A stretch of 64,000 bases of DNA from Candidatus Saccharimonadota bacterium (GTDB lineage: Bacteria > Patescibacteriota > Saccharimonadia > Saccharimonadales > Saccharimonadaceae). Shown piece after piece: positions 39,698 to 50,018 of this stretch. Where the stretch lies: contig DAIDKE010000003.1 of the NCBI GenBank assembly GCA_027450165.1, forward strand, positions 1 to 64,000, written 5' to 3'. Each line of letters starts with the position of its first letter. Position 1 is the stretch's first letter. The notes beneath the pieces are model-generated. The model was not told the DNA's origin, ran no database searches, and saw only the letters and a program-made list of their open reading frames with translations. The position numbers were made by a program, and so were the translations under genes.

Positions 39698-42600
39698 TTA
39701 TTTGATGACGACGCTATCTTCACCCAGAATCTTGACCAAGCGGCCAATCAAAGCATCGCTACCATCTACTTTAAACGGCATCTTGATAGCCGATTTTTTG
39801 TCTTTACCAAGCACCAAAATAATGTCTGTCGTGCCCGGAAAATCATTACAAACTTGCTTCATAGACACCAGCGCAGCTTGGTCGTCGGGATCTTTAACGC
39901 GCACATAAAGCGTGTGAATTATCGCTTCTTCAGGCATTGGCCGTGCGGCGGTCGTAGCCGAACGCTGACTAACCGGTGTGGAAACCGGCGCCGTAAACGT
40001 CTTGCCACCAGCCGGCCTGGTCTGCAGATTACTGCTGCGGCGCGTCGCTTGCACACCGGTACTCGCTTTTGGCCGGGTCATCTTGCGCCCTGTCTTCTGA
40101 TAATTATTGAGTTCTTCGTCGTCAACGAATTGAATCTCGTCGGCAATCATCTTAGTGTCAGTCACGATGTTGCCGTCGCGATCGCGCGCCGTTACTTTAC
40201 CGGTTGCCCGAATAACAGCGTCTTGGACTAATTTAGCACCAATTTGCTCAAACAGATTTGGAAAGACAATTACCTCGCCTTCGGAAGTCTTGTCCTCGAG
40301 TTTCACAAAGGCCATCTTGGTGCCGCTCTTGGTGACAATCGTTCGGACGGCCGTAATTAAGCCGCCAATCGTCGCCGATTTGCCGTCAATTTCAGCATTC
40401 ATCGTCGCCAATGGAATTGTCTGCTCTTCGAAATATGAGTCGTAGTTATCTAGCGGGTGGGCGCTGATGTATAGCCCAAGTAGTTCACGCTCCCAGGTTA
40501 AACGCTCTTTGTCGGTATGCTTGACCGGCGCCGGCTGAAGTGTAACTGTTGGTTGAATAGTTGCCATTTCGGCCAGACCGCCAAATAAATCGGTCTGCCC
40601 ACTGAGCGCTTCTTTTTGCAATTTGCTAGCGAACGTCAGGATTGTCTCGATGTTAAACAGCAAATCTGATCGGTCGGCCATGTCATCGAACGCGCCAGTT
40701 TTAACCAACGATTCCCATGATTTTTTATTCACCTTACTAGTTGAAACGCGCTTGGCAAAATCCTCTACACCTACGAACTGGCCATCTTTGCGAGCACGTA
40801 AAATTTCTTCAACAGCGCTTACGCCAACGCCTTTAATGGCCGCCATGCCAAAGCGAATCTGCTTTTTACCTGGCACAACCGCAAACTCCACGAAGCTTTC
40901 GTTAACGTTTGGACTCAGTACCTGAATACCCATGTGTTTGCATTCGGTAATCTCGATCGCTAGACGTTCGACATCATCAGCGTCACTGGTCATCAGCGCC
41001 GCCATAAAGGCGTCTGGGTAGTGCGCTTTGAGATAGGCCGTCCAGTAGGCAATCAGACCATAACAAGCGGCGTGCGACTTGTTAAAACAGTAGGCCGCAA
41101 AATCTTCAAGCTGCTTCCAGAAGATTTCCATCGTCGCTTCGTCGATTCCGGAAACTTTCTTACCGCCCTCGATCATCTTGTCGTGCATCTTGCGCATCAT
41201 TTCAATATTCTTCTTACCAATGGCCTTACGCAGAGTGTCAGCCTCACCACCGGTAAAACCACAGACTTCCTTCGAAATCTGCATGACTTGCTCTTGGTAA
41301 ACCAAGACGCCATAAGTGTTCTCGAGCGCATTTTTCATGCTAATATGCGGATAAACGATTTCGCGCTCACCGTGTTTACGTTTAATGAAATCGTCAATAA
41401 ACTGCATCGGACCCGGGCGGTACAGCGCCACCATAGCCACAATGTCTTCAAAAACTGTCGGGCTAAGTTCGCGCAAATAGCGCTTCATACCAGCCGACTC
41501 TAGCTGAAAAACACCAGTCGTGTCGCCGCGTTGGAATAGGTCGTAGGTCTCGGCGTCATCAAGCGGAATATCCTCTAGTACAATGTCGGTTTTGTAGGCC
41601 TTGCGAATAATACGCAGGGCATTGTTAATAATCGACAAGTTACTTAGGCCCAAAAAGTCCATCTTCAGCAGGCCAAGCTCTTCGATTGGACCCATCGGGA
41701 ACTGAGCCGCCACCACGCCCTTTTGCGCCATTTCAACCGGAACAAACTTAACGATTTCATCTGGCGCGATCACCACACCGGCGGCATGAATACCGTGCGA
41801 GCGAATCGTGCCCTCAAGGCGCATGGCATAGTCAAAAACCATTTTAGCGGTCGGGTTGGTTTCGTATTCGCGCTTCAAATCGGCATCTTCAACCACGCTC
41901 TTTGCGAGCGGAATGTGCTTTCCCTGAACTGGCGGCGGAATCAATTTCGCTAAACGGTCACTTTCGGCATATGGCACCTGCAAAACACGGGCGACGTCGC
42001 GCACCGCCGCGCGGGCGGCCATCTTACCAAAGGTAACAATGTTCGATACCCTGCCGGCGCCATATTTTTCGGTACAATACTGAATGACTTCATCACGACG
42101 CGTATCTTGAATGTCGACATCGACATCGGGCATGCTAATACGGTCTGGATTCAAGAAACGCTCAAACAGCAGGTCGTACTTGAGCGGATCAAGCTCGGTG
42201 ATACGCAGACTATAAGCCACGATCGAACCAGCCGCCGAACCACGTCCCGGGCCAAAAACAATACCCTGGCTTTTGCCCCAGTTAATAAAGTCCTGCACGA
42301 TCAAAAAGTAGCCGTTAAAGCCCATGCTATCAATCACGCCCAGTTCATAGTCGACACGTTCTAGAGCGGCCGCAGGAATATGCTTGCGCGCCTCCTCTAC
42401 AGACAACTCACTTGCAGCCTCGGCATCTTTAATATCACCGTAGCGCCAGCTTAGACCCTGAAACACCAACAGATCAAGGTAGGTTTTTTCGTTGTGGCCC
42501 TCGGGCGTCGGGAAGGTAGGGATCAAAATGCCGCCGAGCTTCAGCTTAACGTCGCAGCGATCGGCCACCAGTCTGGTGTTGTGAATGGCATCCGGATGAC

Positions 42601-43438
42601 TCTTGCCCCAGCGACCAATAATTTCCATTGGATCAGTAACGTGCAGCTCAAATTCCTTTAGGCTCATGCGGTTAGTGTCGCTCAAAAAAGCACCCGTACC
42701 AACACACAACAAAATTTCGTGCGCGTCTTGATCTTCGTGATTTAGGTAGTGCGCGTCACAGGTCACGACCTGCGGAATATCAAGTTCTTTCGACAACCTG
42801 TCCAGATAGCCATTGATTTTTGTCTGGACATCCCATGGCGATGGATGATCGGGGTGGCCATGATCTTGCAGCTCCAGGTAGTAACGATCGCCAAAAACCG
42901 ACTTGTACCACATAGCAATATTTTTGGCTTCTTCATAATTATCAACCCGCAGATTCTCGCCCAGCTCACCACTGGCACAGCCCGACATGACAATCAGACC
43001 CTCGTTATACTTCTCGAGGATCTCATGATCCATGCGCGGCTTGTAGTACATACCGTCCAGGTTAGCCTCGGAACTCAGGCGCATCAAATTGCTGTAGCCC
43101 TGATCGTTCATGGCTAAAATCGTTAAGTGATACCTGGCCTTGTCCTTGGCCGGGTCACGGTCAAGCCGCGAACGTGACGCAACGTAAGCCTCAATACCAA
43201 GCAGTGGCTTGATGCCGGCGGCAGTGGCGGCTTTATACATCTCGATAATGCCGGTCATCGTGCCATGGTCGGTAATGGCCACGGCGTCCATACCCATATC
43301 TTTAACCTTATCGACTAAGTCGGGTATCTTGGTCAATCCATCGAGCAGACTGTGGTGAGTGTGGTTGTGCAAATGAACAAAGTCCAACGGACCAAGCGCC
43401 GAACTAGCCTGTGATTTTACACCTGCACTATCCCCCAT
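39698..43438 (-). CDS. dnaE: DNA polymerase III alpha subunit
   Basis: Main replicative polymerase, 1246 aa. An N-terminal PHP domain (HNHTHHSLLDG, AITDHGTM) precedes the polymerase core, with GFGPGRGSAAGSIVAY-type and MPDVDVDIQD catalytic motifs (about 435-443) and PFKQEQ-region equivalents (LVYQEQVMQI). A helix-hairpin region and an OB domain (KMAFVKLEDKTSEGEVIVF) follow. TATACT ends 10 nt before the ATG, with no Shine-Dalgarno. The PHP domain keeps most metal-binding histidines, so proofreading by PHP is possible. Confidence 0.97.
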   Translation of the reverse strand: MGDSAGVKSQASSALGPLDFVHLHNHTHHSLLDGLTKIPDLVDKVKDMGMDAVAITDHGTMTGIIEMYKAATAAGIKPLLGIEAYVASRSRLDRDPAKDKARYHLTILAMNDQGYSNLMRLSSEANLDGMYYKPRMDHEILEKYNEGLIVMSGCASGELGENLRVDNYEEAKNIAMWYKSVFGDRYYLELQDHGHPDHPSPWDVQTKINGYLDRLSKELDIPQVVTCDAHYLNHEDQDAHEILLCVGTGAFLSDTNRMSLKEFELHVTDPMEIIGRWGKSHPDAIHNTRLVADRCDVKLKLGGILIPTFPTPEGHNEKTYLDLLVFQGLSWRYGDIKDAEAASELSVEEARKHIPAAALERVDYELGVIDSMGFNGYFLIVQDFINWGKSQGIVFGPGRGSAAGSIVAYSLRITELDPLKYDLLFERFLNPDRISMPDVDVDIQDTRRDEVIQYCTEKYGAGRVSNIVTFGKMAARAAVRDVARVLQVPYAESDRLAKLIPPPVQGKHIPLAKSVVEDADLKREYETNPTAKMVFDYAMRLEGTIRSHGIHAAGVVIAPDEIVKFVPVEMAQKGVVAAQFPMGPIEELGLLKMDFLGLSNLSIINNALRIIRKAYKTDIVLEDIPLDDAETYDLFQRGDTTGVFQLESAGMKRYLRELSPTVFEDIVAMVALYRPGPMQFIDDFIKRKHGEREIVYPHISMKNALENTYGVLVYQEQVMQISKEVCGFTGGEADTLRKAIGKKNIEMMRKMHDKMIEGGKKVSGIDEATMEIFWKQLEDFAAYCFNKSHAACYGLIAYWTAYLKAHYPDAFMAALMTSDADDVERLAIEITECKHMGIQVLSPNVNESFVEFAVVPGKKQIRFGMAAIKGVGVSAVEEILRARKDGQFVGVEDFAKRVSTSKVNKKSWESLVKTGAFDDMADRSDLLFNIETILTFASKLQKEALSGQTDLFGGLAEMATIQPTVTLQPAPVKHTDKERLTWERELLGLYISAHPLDNYDSYFEEQTIPLATMNAEIDGKSATIGGLITAVRTIVTKSGTKMAFVKLEDKTSEGEVIVFPNLFEQIGAKLVQDAVIRATGKVTARDRDGNIVTDTKMIADEIQFVDDEELNNYQKTGRKMTRPKASTGVQATRRSSNLQTRPAGGKTFTAPVSTPVSQRSATTAARPMPEEAIIHTLYVRVKDPDDQAALVSMKQVCNDFPGTTDIILVLGKDKKSAIKMPFKVDGSDALIGRLVKILGEDSVVIK

Positions 43439-43481
43439 AACTATTACCAGTATATCGGATTTTGGCTAGCTGGGGTAGATT

Positions 43482-43763
43482 TTAGCGATGTGCATTACGC
43501 AACAGCTCGACAATATAGTCGAGAAAAGGAAACCAATGTTGAACAACACTCAAAATAGCCACCAATAGCGCTACGACGACCGTACCACCTATCACCGTGC
43601 CAAAGCCAAAGAATATGCCGCGGAAAAAGTTCATCGTATAGACCTGCCGACGGCTACGGTGAAAATCATAAAAGAGGTCTTCTAGTATCGCCCGTCTTGC
43701 ACCGCGCTCATTTTTTTCATGAGCAACCTCGGCTAAAGTTTTGTCACGCTGATCAACAACCAT
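43482..43763 (-). CDS. Small membrane protein, DUF5665-like
   Basis: 93-aa protein: charged N-terminus (1-42), the short conserved-looking NFFRGIFFGFGTVIGG (about 45-60) and a membrane helix to about 75, with a second hydrophobic stretch. The NFFRG helix pattern is that of DUF5665 as I recall it; no function is known. The ATG follows two bases after the upstream stop, so it is coupled to the 43766-44122 gene. Confidence 0.75.
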   Translation of the reverse strand: MVVDQRDKTLAEVAHEKNERGARRAILEDLFYDFHRSRRQVYTMNFFRGIFFGFGTVIGGTVVVALLVAILSVVQHWFPFLDYIVELLRNAHR

Positions 43764-43765
43764 AA

Positions 43766-44122
43766 TTACTTGTCGGATTTACCGTTTTCGTCTTCGTCGT
43801 CTTCGTCTTTAAAGCCTTTTTTAGCACCATCGATCGCCCGACCGGCTCGGCGCTTAAGCTCATCGACGGCGTCGACAGCATCGTCGTATCTATCAAGAAC
43901 ACGGTCGCGAACATCATCGACAGCGTCGACGGCACGATATTTCAGGTCACCAACCGTCTCTTCGGCCGTTGAGGCGGCTTTCTTCTTTAAATCGACTGCA
44001 GAATCTTTTAGATCTTTGCGGGTTTTTTTGCCACTTTGTGGCGCCGATAAGATGCCAGCAAAAAAGCCGGCCACCGCACCAAATAACAAACCTAGAGTAA
44101 CTTTACCTTTAGTTTTACTCAT
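43766..44122 (-). CDS. YtxH-like envelope protein
   Basis: 118 aa from the ATG at 44122, chosen because AAGGAGG lies 6 nt upstream. One N-terminal glycine-rich membrane helix (LGLLFGAVAGFFAGIL) ends with APQSGKKTRKDL, the YtxH signature. A long charged helical tail (DAVDDVRDRVLDRYDDAVD) follows, rich in Asp/Arg/Ala. YtxH proteins are linked to stress but have no proven activity. It is part of a three-gene envelope unit. Confidence 0.82.
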   Translation of the reverse strand: MSKTKGKVTLGLLFGAVAGFFAGILSAPQSGKKTRKDLKDSAVDLKKKAASTAEETVGDLKYRAVDAVDDVRDRVLDRYDDAVDAVDELKRRAGRAIDGAKKGFKDEDDEDENGKSDK

Positions 44123-44399
44123 CTTTGTCCTCCTTTTTCGCCGTTTTGTGCTTTTGGCTCTTGGCAAAACGTTTTACCAAACGGTCAATAATTTCGCTAA
44201 CAAAAATTGGTGAGGTTAATTTAGTGAAGCCCGAAATAGCCGATTCAATGTGGTCGACAGTTTTTTGGGCCGATGCAGCAATTTTGCGAATCTCAGACGT
44301 CAATCTGATTAAGTAGACCGCCAAAACTATACCGACAGCTAAAAATATCGCCAAAAAGATTGATAAGATGATGACCAGAATAAATGTTGCAGTGTCCAT
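44115..44399 (-). CDS. Small membrane protein, DUF948-like
   Basis: 94 aa: a long N-terminal membrane helix (5-30) then an amphipathic helix (RLTSEIRKIAASAQKTVDHI) and a Lys-rich tail. This layout resembles DUF948 proteins, which are often adjacent to YtxH genes. It overlaps the next gene by 8 bp. An extended -10 (TGCTACAAT) lies upstream, so it starts the three-gene unit. Confidence 0.78.
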   Translation of the reverse strand: MDTATFILVIILSIFLAIFLAVGIVLAVYLIRLTSEIRKIAASAQKTVDHIESAISGFTKLTSPIFVSEIIDRLVKRFAKSQKHKTAKKEDKDE

Positions 44400-44469
44400 G
44401 CTTCAGCTAATCCTGTTTATGTTATTGACCTTATTGTAGCACGTATTACAAAAACGTGTTCAAGCTACA

Positions 44470-45924
44470 TCAAAGCTCACCAATTTTTTCGCGTAACAAT
44501 TTTTGAGCCAAAGCTGGGTTAGCCTTGCCTTGCGACTTCTTCATGATTTGACCAACCAAAAATCCAATGGCCTTATCTTTGCCGGCCTTAATATCGGCGA
44601 CCGATTGGGCGCTCGATGGGTCGGCCAACACTTCATCAACAATCGCTGCGATGGCCGATTCGTCGCTCACCTGCAGCAAGTTTCTGCTCTCGGCAATTGC
44701 CCGAGCCGACTTGTCGCTAACTAGAAGCTCGTTGAATACTTCTTTGGCAGCAGTGCTGGAAAGTTCATTTTTTTCAACCATTTGCGACAGCTCAATAAAG
44801 GCTTCTGGCGAAAAGACACTGGCGATTTCGGCCGCCTCGTCTTCAGGCGAAACAGCACTCGAGAACCAGTGCGCCACGCGCTTGGCAGTATCGTCGCCAG
44901 CGGCATCTTGAATTTCACTAACCAAAATCGCGTAGTTTTGATTATTTAACAGCGACTCGGTAACCGAGCGATCGAGCCCTAACTTTGCCCATTTGTCACG
45001 ATAATAGGACGGCAAAGCTGGCAGATCATTTTGGATTTCTTCAATCTCGGCGTCGGTCAAAACGATTGGCGGAATATCGGCGTCCGGCATGTAGCGGTAA
45101 TCCTGGGCGTCTTCTTTGGAGCGCTGGGAGGTCGTCTTGCCGGTAGCATCACTCCAACCGCGCGTTTCCTGAACAACCTTTTCGCCGCGTTCAACTAAAT
45201 CAACCTGACGGTTAAATTCATATTCGGCAGCCCGTTCGACACTGCGGAAAGAGTTCAGGTTCTTAACTTCGGCACGTTTGCCAAGTTCAGCTGCGCCCTT
45301 TGGTGCTACTGATACGTTAACGTCAAAACGCATGTTACCGTGGTACAAATCGCCGTTCGTCACGCCAGCATAAGTCATTAAGCGGTGCAATTCGGTCACG
45401 TAAGCCTTGGCCTCGGCCGGTGAATGCATATCTGGCTGTGACACAATTTCAATCAGCGGCGTGCCGGCACGGTTTAAATCAACCAGACTGTAGTCGGTAT
45501 AATGCGTTAGCTTGCCGGCGTCTTCTTCCATGTGGGCGTGATCGAGGCGAACTTTAACAATCGAACCGTCCTCGAGCGGCGCTTCGACTAGGCCGCCCAA
45601 GATGATCGGATTATACATCTGGCTCGTCTGATAACCCTTTGGCAGGTCTGGATAAAAATAATGTTTGCGATCGAAACGACTAATGTTGGCGATCTTGGCG
45701 TTCAAAGCTTTGCCGGCGCGTACGGCTAGTTTGACGGCTTCGTGGTTTAGAACTGGCAGCATACCAGGTAGGCCGAAGTCGATCGGGTTAACAACCGTGT
45801 TCGGGTTCTTGCCGCGAGCGTCATTATCGGCACCACTAAACAGCTTGGTATTAGTGGCCAGCTGAACATGACATTCGATACCGATTGTTAGTTCGTATTT
45901 AGCTAAAACTTCCGCTGTTGCCAT
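44470..45924 (-). CDS. gatB: Aspartyl/glutamyl-tRNA amidotransferase subunit B
   Basis: 484 aa. GatB activates Glu/Asp mischarged on tRNA and accepts ammonia from GatA. Signature regions are YELTIGIECHVQLATNTKLF, HYFYPDLPKGYQTSQ, GTPLIEIVSQPDM and a C-terminal YqeY-like tail with QLLREKIGEL-type end. The start overlaps the stop of the HEPN-like gene by 1 bp. It implies that this organism makes Gln-tRNA and/or Asn-tRNA by transamidation. Confidence 0.97.
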   Translation of the reverse strand: MATAEVLAKYELTIGIECHVQLATNTKLFSGADNDARGKNPNTVVNPIDFGLPGMLPVLNHEAVKLAVRAGKALNAKIANISRFDRKHYFYPDLPKGYQTSQMYNPIILGGLVEAPLEDGSIVKVRLDHAHMEEDAGKLTHYTDYSLVDLNRAGTPLIEIVSQPDMHSPAEAKAYVTELHRLMTYAGVTNGDLYHGNMRFDVNVSVAPKGAAELGKRAEVKNLNSFRSVERAAEYEFNRQVDLVERGEKVVQETRGWSDATGKTTSQRSKEDAQDYRYMPDADIPPIVLTDAEIEEIQNDLPALPSYYRDKWAKLGLDRSVTESLLNNQNYAILVSEIQDAAGDDTAKRVAHWFSSAVSPEDEAAEIASVFSPEAFIELSQMVEKNELSSTAAKEVFNELLVSDKSARAIAESRNLLQVSDESAIAAIVDEVLADPSSAQSVADIKAGKDKAIGFLVGQIMKKSQGKANPALAQKLLREKIGEL

Positions 45925-46346
45925 TAGATTGCTCCCATTTCCTTAAGCGCCTGTTTAAAAGTGGCTAAAGCCCGGCGCGCATCATCATAACTAACTTTAA
46001 AACCCGGTTCATGAGCAATTTGATTGCGTATTTTATGAGCCGACCAAACATTGTTAAGATTGCTAAACCGTTTGCCAGAAGCCTTGAGCCGATCGCCCAT
46101 GGTGGTGCCAGTTAGACCCGATTCGCGCATCGCTTGATCGAGCAGTTTATCGGCGTTTAAAATACACAGGCTACAACTTGATGGCTCATCGCGGCTCAAC
46201 TGTTGCTCAATTGTTAACCAGTGGCTGCGATAGTATTCGACATTCAGGCGTTTTGGCCCACGCTTGGTCAGGGTGACAAGAGCCAGAATCAGGCCGGCCA
46301 AGATCAAAATTGCCGCAAAAAACAGAATCACCGATGTCGTGTCCAT
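45924..46346 (-). CDS. Membrane-anchored HEPN-like protein within the gat operon
   Basis: 140 aa. One N-terminal membrane helix (about 6-26) then a cytoplasmic helical domain with two cysteines (SCSLCIL, about 58-64). Its end carries HKIRNQIAHEPGF (about 105-117), matching the R-x4-H motif of HEPN domains with Asn after the Arg. HEPN proteins are often RNases or toxins, others are structural. Starts and stops overlap gatA and gatB by 1 bp, so it is translated with GatCAB. Activity is inferred from the short motif only. Confidence 0.7.
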   Translation of the reverse strand: MDTTSVILFFAAILILAGLILALVTLTKRGPKRLNVEYYRSHWLTIEQQLSRDEPSSCSLCILNADKLLDQAMRESGLTGTTMGDRLKASGKRFSNLNNVWSAHKIRNQIAHEPGFKVSYDDARRALATFKQALKEMGAI

Positions 46347-47728
46347 TATTGCTTAGCCTCCGTCGATTCGAGCGACTTAGCCAGCGCCAACAGCCGAGCA
46401 TCATCGCGGCGCTTACCAATCAATTGCACACCAACCGGTAAACCGCCTTCGGTCTCGCCCGCTGGCACGCTAATCGCTGGCAGCCCAGCTAGACTTGCCG
46501 GCACGGTCATAATGTCGGCTAAATACATTTTAATTGGATCGGCAGTGTTCGCGCCAATCGCAAAAGCAGGCGTTGGAGCAACCGGGCCAATCAAGGCGTC
46601 ATAATTTTCAAATAGTTTGTCAAACTCGTTGATTAATAAGGTGCGCGCTTTTTGAGCCTGCAGATAATAGGCGTCGAAAAAGCCGCTCGACAAGACATAA
46701 CTACCAATCATGATGCGCCGCTTGTTTTCGGTTACAAAGCCTTCGTCGCGCGACCGGCCGTAAAGTTCAGCTAGCGTCTTGACGCCTTCGGCCCGATGAC
46801 CGTAGCGCACGCCGTCGTAACGCGCTAAGTTACTACTGACCTCGGCCGGCACTACAATGTAGTAGATCGCCAGGGCGTACTTAGCGGTTGGCAGTTCAAC
46901 TTCTTCAACGCTATGTCCAGCGGCGCGCAGTTTTGCGACATAATCATTCACCCGAGCGCGAACCTCGGGATCAACATCATCGGTCATAAAATCTTTAACT
47001 AAGCCAATTTTTTGGCCAGGTTTGACTTCGGTTGGTGCAAAAAAGTCCGGCAAAGTTGTCATATCTTTCGGGTCGCGCCCAGCCATAACACTCATCACCA
47101 GCTCGGCATCGGCAGCGTTGGTCGTGAAACAACCAATCGAATCGGTACTGCTGGCCATCGCGACAACACCGTAGCGACTAACCGTTCCATAAGTTGGCTT
47201 AATACCGTAGACATCGTTAAAGCTAGCTGGTTCACGAATTGAACCACCGGTGTCGCTACCTAGCGCAAACGGCACAATATCGAGCGCCGTTACTACCGCC
47301 GAGCCACCGCTTGAGCCGCCGGCGACCTTTGACTTGTCATAAGCATTCTTCGTTGGACCAAAGGCCGAGTTTTCGGTGCTGCCACCGTGGGCAAAAGCAT
47401 CAAGGTTAGCTTTGCCAATACAAATTGCGCCTTCGGCTTCAAGTTTTTCGACGGCTGTCGCCTGCAGCGGAGCGTCAAACTTTTCGAGCATTTTACTGGC
47501 CGCGGTCGTAGGTGCCCCAAAAGCCAAAAAGTTGTCCTTAACCACAAACGGCACACCCTTTAGGCGCCCAGTAATCAGACCGGCGTCAACTTTAGCAGCT
47601 CGCTCGAGGGCCCGGGTTTCGGTAAGAGCCAGCAGTGCGTGGTAATCTTCATTTTCCTGAGCTTTAGCGATCGCTCGCTTGACGTTTTCGACGGCAGAGT
47701 TTGATAAATAATCGGCAATTTTGGTCAT
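46346..47728 (-). CDS. gatA: Glutamyl-tRNA amidotransferase subunit A
   Basis: 460-aa amidase releasing ammonia from glutamine for GatB. The Ser-cisSer-Lys triad is visible: Lys in FVVKDNF, and the Gly/Ser-rich GGSSGGSAVVTALDIVPFALGSDTGGSIREPA. The C-terminal LPAISVPAGETEGGLPVGVQLIG is also typical. It starts 2 bp after the gatC stop. Confidence 0.97.
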   Translation of the reverse strand: MTKIADYLSNSAVENVKRAIAKAQENEDYHALLALTETRALERAAKVDAGLITGRLKGVPFVVKDNFLAFGAPTTAASKMLEKFDAPLQATAVEKLEAEGAICIGKANLDAFAHGGSTENSAFGPTKNAYDKSKVAGGSSGGSAVVTALDIVPFALGSDTGGSIREPASFNDVYGIKPTYGTVSRYGVVAMASSTDSIGCFTTNAADAELVMSVMAGRDPKDMTTLPDFFAPTEVKPGQKIGLVKDFMTDDVDPEVRARVNDYVAKLRAAGHSVEEVELPTAKYALAIYYIVVPAEVSSNLARYDGVRYGHRAEGVKTLAELYGRSRDEGFVTENKRRIMIGSYVLSSGFFDAYYLQAQKARTLLINEFDKLFENYDALIGPVAPTPAFAIGANTADPIKMYLADIMTVPASLAGLPAISVPAGETEGGLPVGVQLIGKRRDDARLLALAKSLESTEAKQ

Positions 47729-47729
47729 A

Positions 47730-48020
47730 TTACAAAACTTTCGGAACTTTAATTTGATTTTCTAGCGATTCCGGCGCTAAAGCAACTAACTTTTCACCAC
47801 TTAAGCCGTAGTCGTTAACATCGTCATTACGCCAAACGTTTTCAAGGTCGGTTAACTGATAGGTCGGTTCTACACCGTTCGTGTTGAGCTCTGATAATTG
47901 ATGAATATAATTAACAATATTATCTAGATCGACCCGCAAGCCATCGGCCTCGGCATCGGTTAGCTGCAAACTACTTAACTGTGCAAGATGTTGCACGTCA
48001 TCACGAGAAATCTGTGTCAT
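47730..48020 (-). CDS. gatC: Glutamyl-tRNA amidotransferase subunit C
   Basis: 96-aa linker subunit that stabilises GatA and GatB. Typical sequence ISRDDVQHLAQLSSLQL, LDNIVNYIHQLSELNT and a C-terminal NQIKVPKVL. It starts 10 bp after uvrB. Confidence 0.95.
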   Translation of the reverse strand: MTQISRDDVQHLAQLSSLQLTDAEADGLRVDLDNIVNYIHQLSELNTNGVEPTYQLTDLENVWRNDDVNDYGLSGEKLVALAPESLENQIKVPKVL

Positions 48021-48029
48021 AAGTGTATT

Positions 48030-50003
48030 TTACATTTTTGCACGGATATCGGCAATAAGGTCGCGTAGCTCGGCCGCTTTTTCAAACTCTAGATTGGCGC
48101 TAGCTAACTCCATTTGACTCGTCAAATCGTTCACTAGACCAGCATATTCATCTTTTGGAATCTTCTTAAGATCAAGTTTTGGCTTACCGTCATCGGCTTT
48201 TTTAGGAATAATCGCCCGCAGACCTTCGTCGATCTCTTTAGCTACACTGGTAGGAGTAATACCGTGTTCTTCGTTATATTTATGCTGAATATCGCGGCGG
48301 CGGTTGGTTTCGTCGATCGCCCGACGCATCGAATCGGTCACCACGTCGGCATACATAATAACCTTACCTTCTTGGTGACGAGCGGCGCGGCCAATTGTCT
48401 GAATCAGTGCGCTCGTGCTGCGCAAAAAGCCTTCTTTATCGGCATCAATAATCGCTACTAAGCTCACCTCCGGCAGGTCTAGCCCCTCGCGTAACAGATT
48501 GATGCCAACCAAAACATCATAAACGCCGGCGCGCAGGTCACGCAAAATATCACCACGCTCCAGCGTGTCAACATCGCTATGAATATAAGCCGTCTTAATG
48601 TCGAGTTCGCCAAGGTAAGTCGATAAATCTTCGGCCATGCGCTTGGTCAAAGTAGTCACCAGCACGCGCTGGTTCTTCGAGGTTCGGTCACGAATCTCGG
48701 CAATCAAATCATCAACTTGACCGTCGGTTGGTCGAACCTCAATTTCGGGGTCAAGCAGCCCGGTTGGGCGAATCACCTGTTCGGCTGGTTTTGGACTATG
48801 TGACAGCTCGTAATCGCTTGGCGTAGCCGATACATAAATAACCTGGTTGATATGCCGATTAAATTCATCAAATGTAAGCGGACGGTTGTCGAGCGCTGAC
48901 GGCAAACGAAAACCGTATTCAACCAACACCTCTTTACGAGCCCGGTCGCCGTTATACATACCGCGCACCTGCGGCAAAGTCATGTGCGACTCATCAACTA
49001 ACAACAAAAAGTCGTCTGGAAAATAGTCCAGCAAAGTGGCCGGCTGCTCGCCTGGCTCGCGATTAGTTAGGTAGCGACTATAGTTCTCGATTCCCTTCAC
49101 GAAACCGGTTTCTTCAAGCATTTCGAGATCATATTTAGTGCGCTGTGCCAAACGCTGAGCCTCGAGTAATTTGTCGTGAGCCTCAAAGAATTCCATGCGC
49201 TCATCGAACTCTTTTTTAATACCATCGATGGCGTGCGCCAACTTTTCGCGCGGCGTCACATAGTGACTACTAGGAAAGATAGTAAATTGGTCTGGCTCAC
49301 CTAAAATCTCGCCCGTCAGCGGATCAAGCCTGGTGATACGCTCAACTTCGTCACCAAAAAACTCAATCCTATAAGCAACATCGCTACCGGCCGGAAGAAC
49401 ATCAACCACATCGCCGCGTACCCGAAAAGTACCGCGGTGAAAGTCAATATCGTTGCGACTGTATTGAATATCGGTGAGCAAGCGAATGAACTTATCCTGC
49501 TGACGCCTTTCGCCGACCTTAACAGTAATGGCCATATCGGCATAATCTTCGGGCGAGCCAATGCCATAAATACAACTCACACTGGCAACGATGATCGTAT
49601 CGCGACGCGTCAGCAAGGCGGTTGTCGCAGCGTGTCGCAAGCGATCAATTTCGTCGTTAATCTTTGAATCTTTTTCGATATAAGTATCGCTGCTGGCAAT
49701 GTAGGCCTCGGGCTGGTAGTAGTCGAAGTAGCTCACAAAATAATGAACTTCGTTATCTGGGAAAAACGCCTTGAACTCACTATAAAGCTGGGCGGCCAGG
49801 GTTTTATTGTGCGCCAAAACTAAAGTGGGCGCCTGACGTTTGGCGATAATATTAGCCATCGTAAAAGTCTTGCCACTACCGGTTACACCAAGCAATGTCT
49901 GTTCGCGAACGCCGTCGTCCAAACCTTGGGCCAACTGAGCAATAGCCGTCGGCTGATCACCCGTCGGCTGGTACTGCGAAGTTAAACGAAACTTTTGCTC
50001 CAT
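48030..50003 (-). CDS. uvrB: Excinuclease ABC subunit B
   Basis: 657-aa DNA damage recognition helicase of nucleotide excision repair. Motifs are [14 protein letters not shown] (about 40), the beta-hairpin region [39 protein letters not shown] and [14 protein letters not shown], with a C-terminal UVR domain ([16 protein letters not shown]). TGTTATAAT, an extended -10, ends 9 nt before the ATG and no Shine-Dalgarno is present. It is the first gene of the uvrB-gatCA-HEPN-gatB operon; a 121-bp inverted repeat lies directly upstream. Confidence 0.97.
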   Translation of the reverse strand: MEQKFRLTSQYQPTGDQPTAIAQLAQGLDDGVREQTLLGVTGSGKTFTMANIIAKRQAPTLVLAHNKTLAAQLYSEFKAFFPDNEVHYFVSYFDYYQPEAYIASSDTYIEKDSKINDEIDRLRHAATTALLTRRDTIIVASVSCIYGIGSPEDYADMAITVKVGERRQQDKFIRLLTDIQYSRNDIDFHRGTFRVRGDVVDVLPAGSDVAYRIEFFGDEVERITRLDPLTGEILGEPDQFTIFPSSHYVTPREKLAHAIDGIKKEFDERMEFFEAHDKLLEAQRLAQRTKYDLEMLEETGFVKGIENYSRYLTNREPGEQPATLLDYFPDDFLLLVDESHMTLPQVRGMYNGDRARKEVLVEYGFRLPSALDNRPLTFDEFNRHINQVIYVSATPSDYELSHSPKPAEQVIRPTGLLDPEIEVRPTDGQVDDLIAEIRDRTSKNQRVLVTTLTKRMAEDLSTYLGELDIKTAYIHSDVDTLERGDILRDLRAGVYDVLVGINLLREGLDLPEVSLVAIIDADKEGFLRSTSALIQTIGRAARHQEGKVIMYADVVTDSMRRAIDETNRRRDIQHKYNEEHGITPTSVAKEIDEGLRAIIPKKADDGKPKLDLKKIPKDEYAGLVNDLTSQMELASANLEFEKAAELRDLIADIRAKM

Positions 50004-50018
50004 ATCTATATGATTATA

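Noticed and set aside
43766-44213. Ser-rich plus-strand frame of 147 codons
   Set aside because: It is a mirror of the Asp/Lys-rich YtxH-like gene on the other strand.
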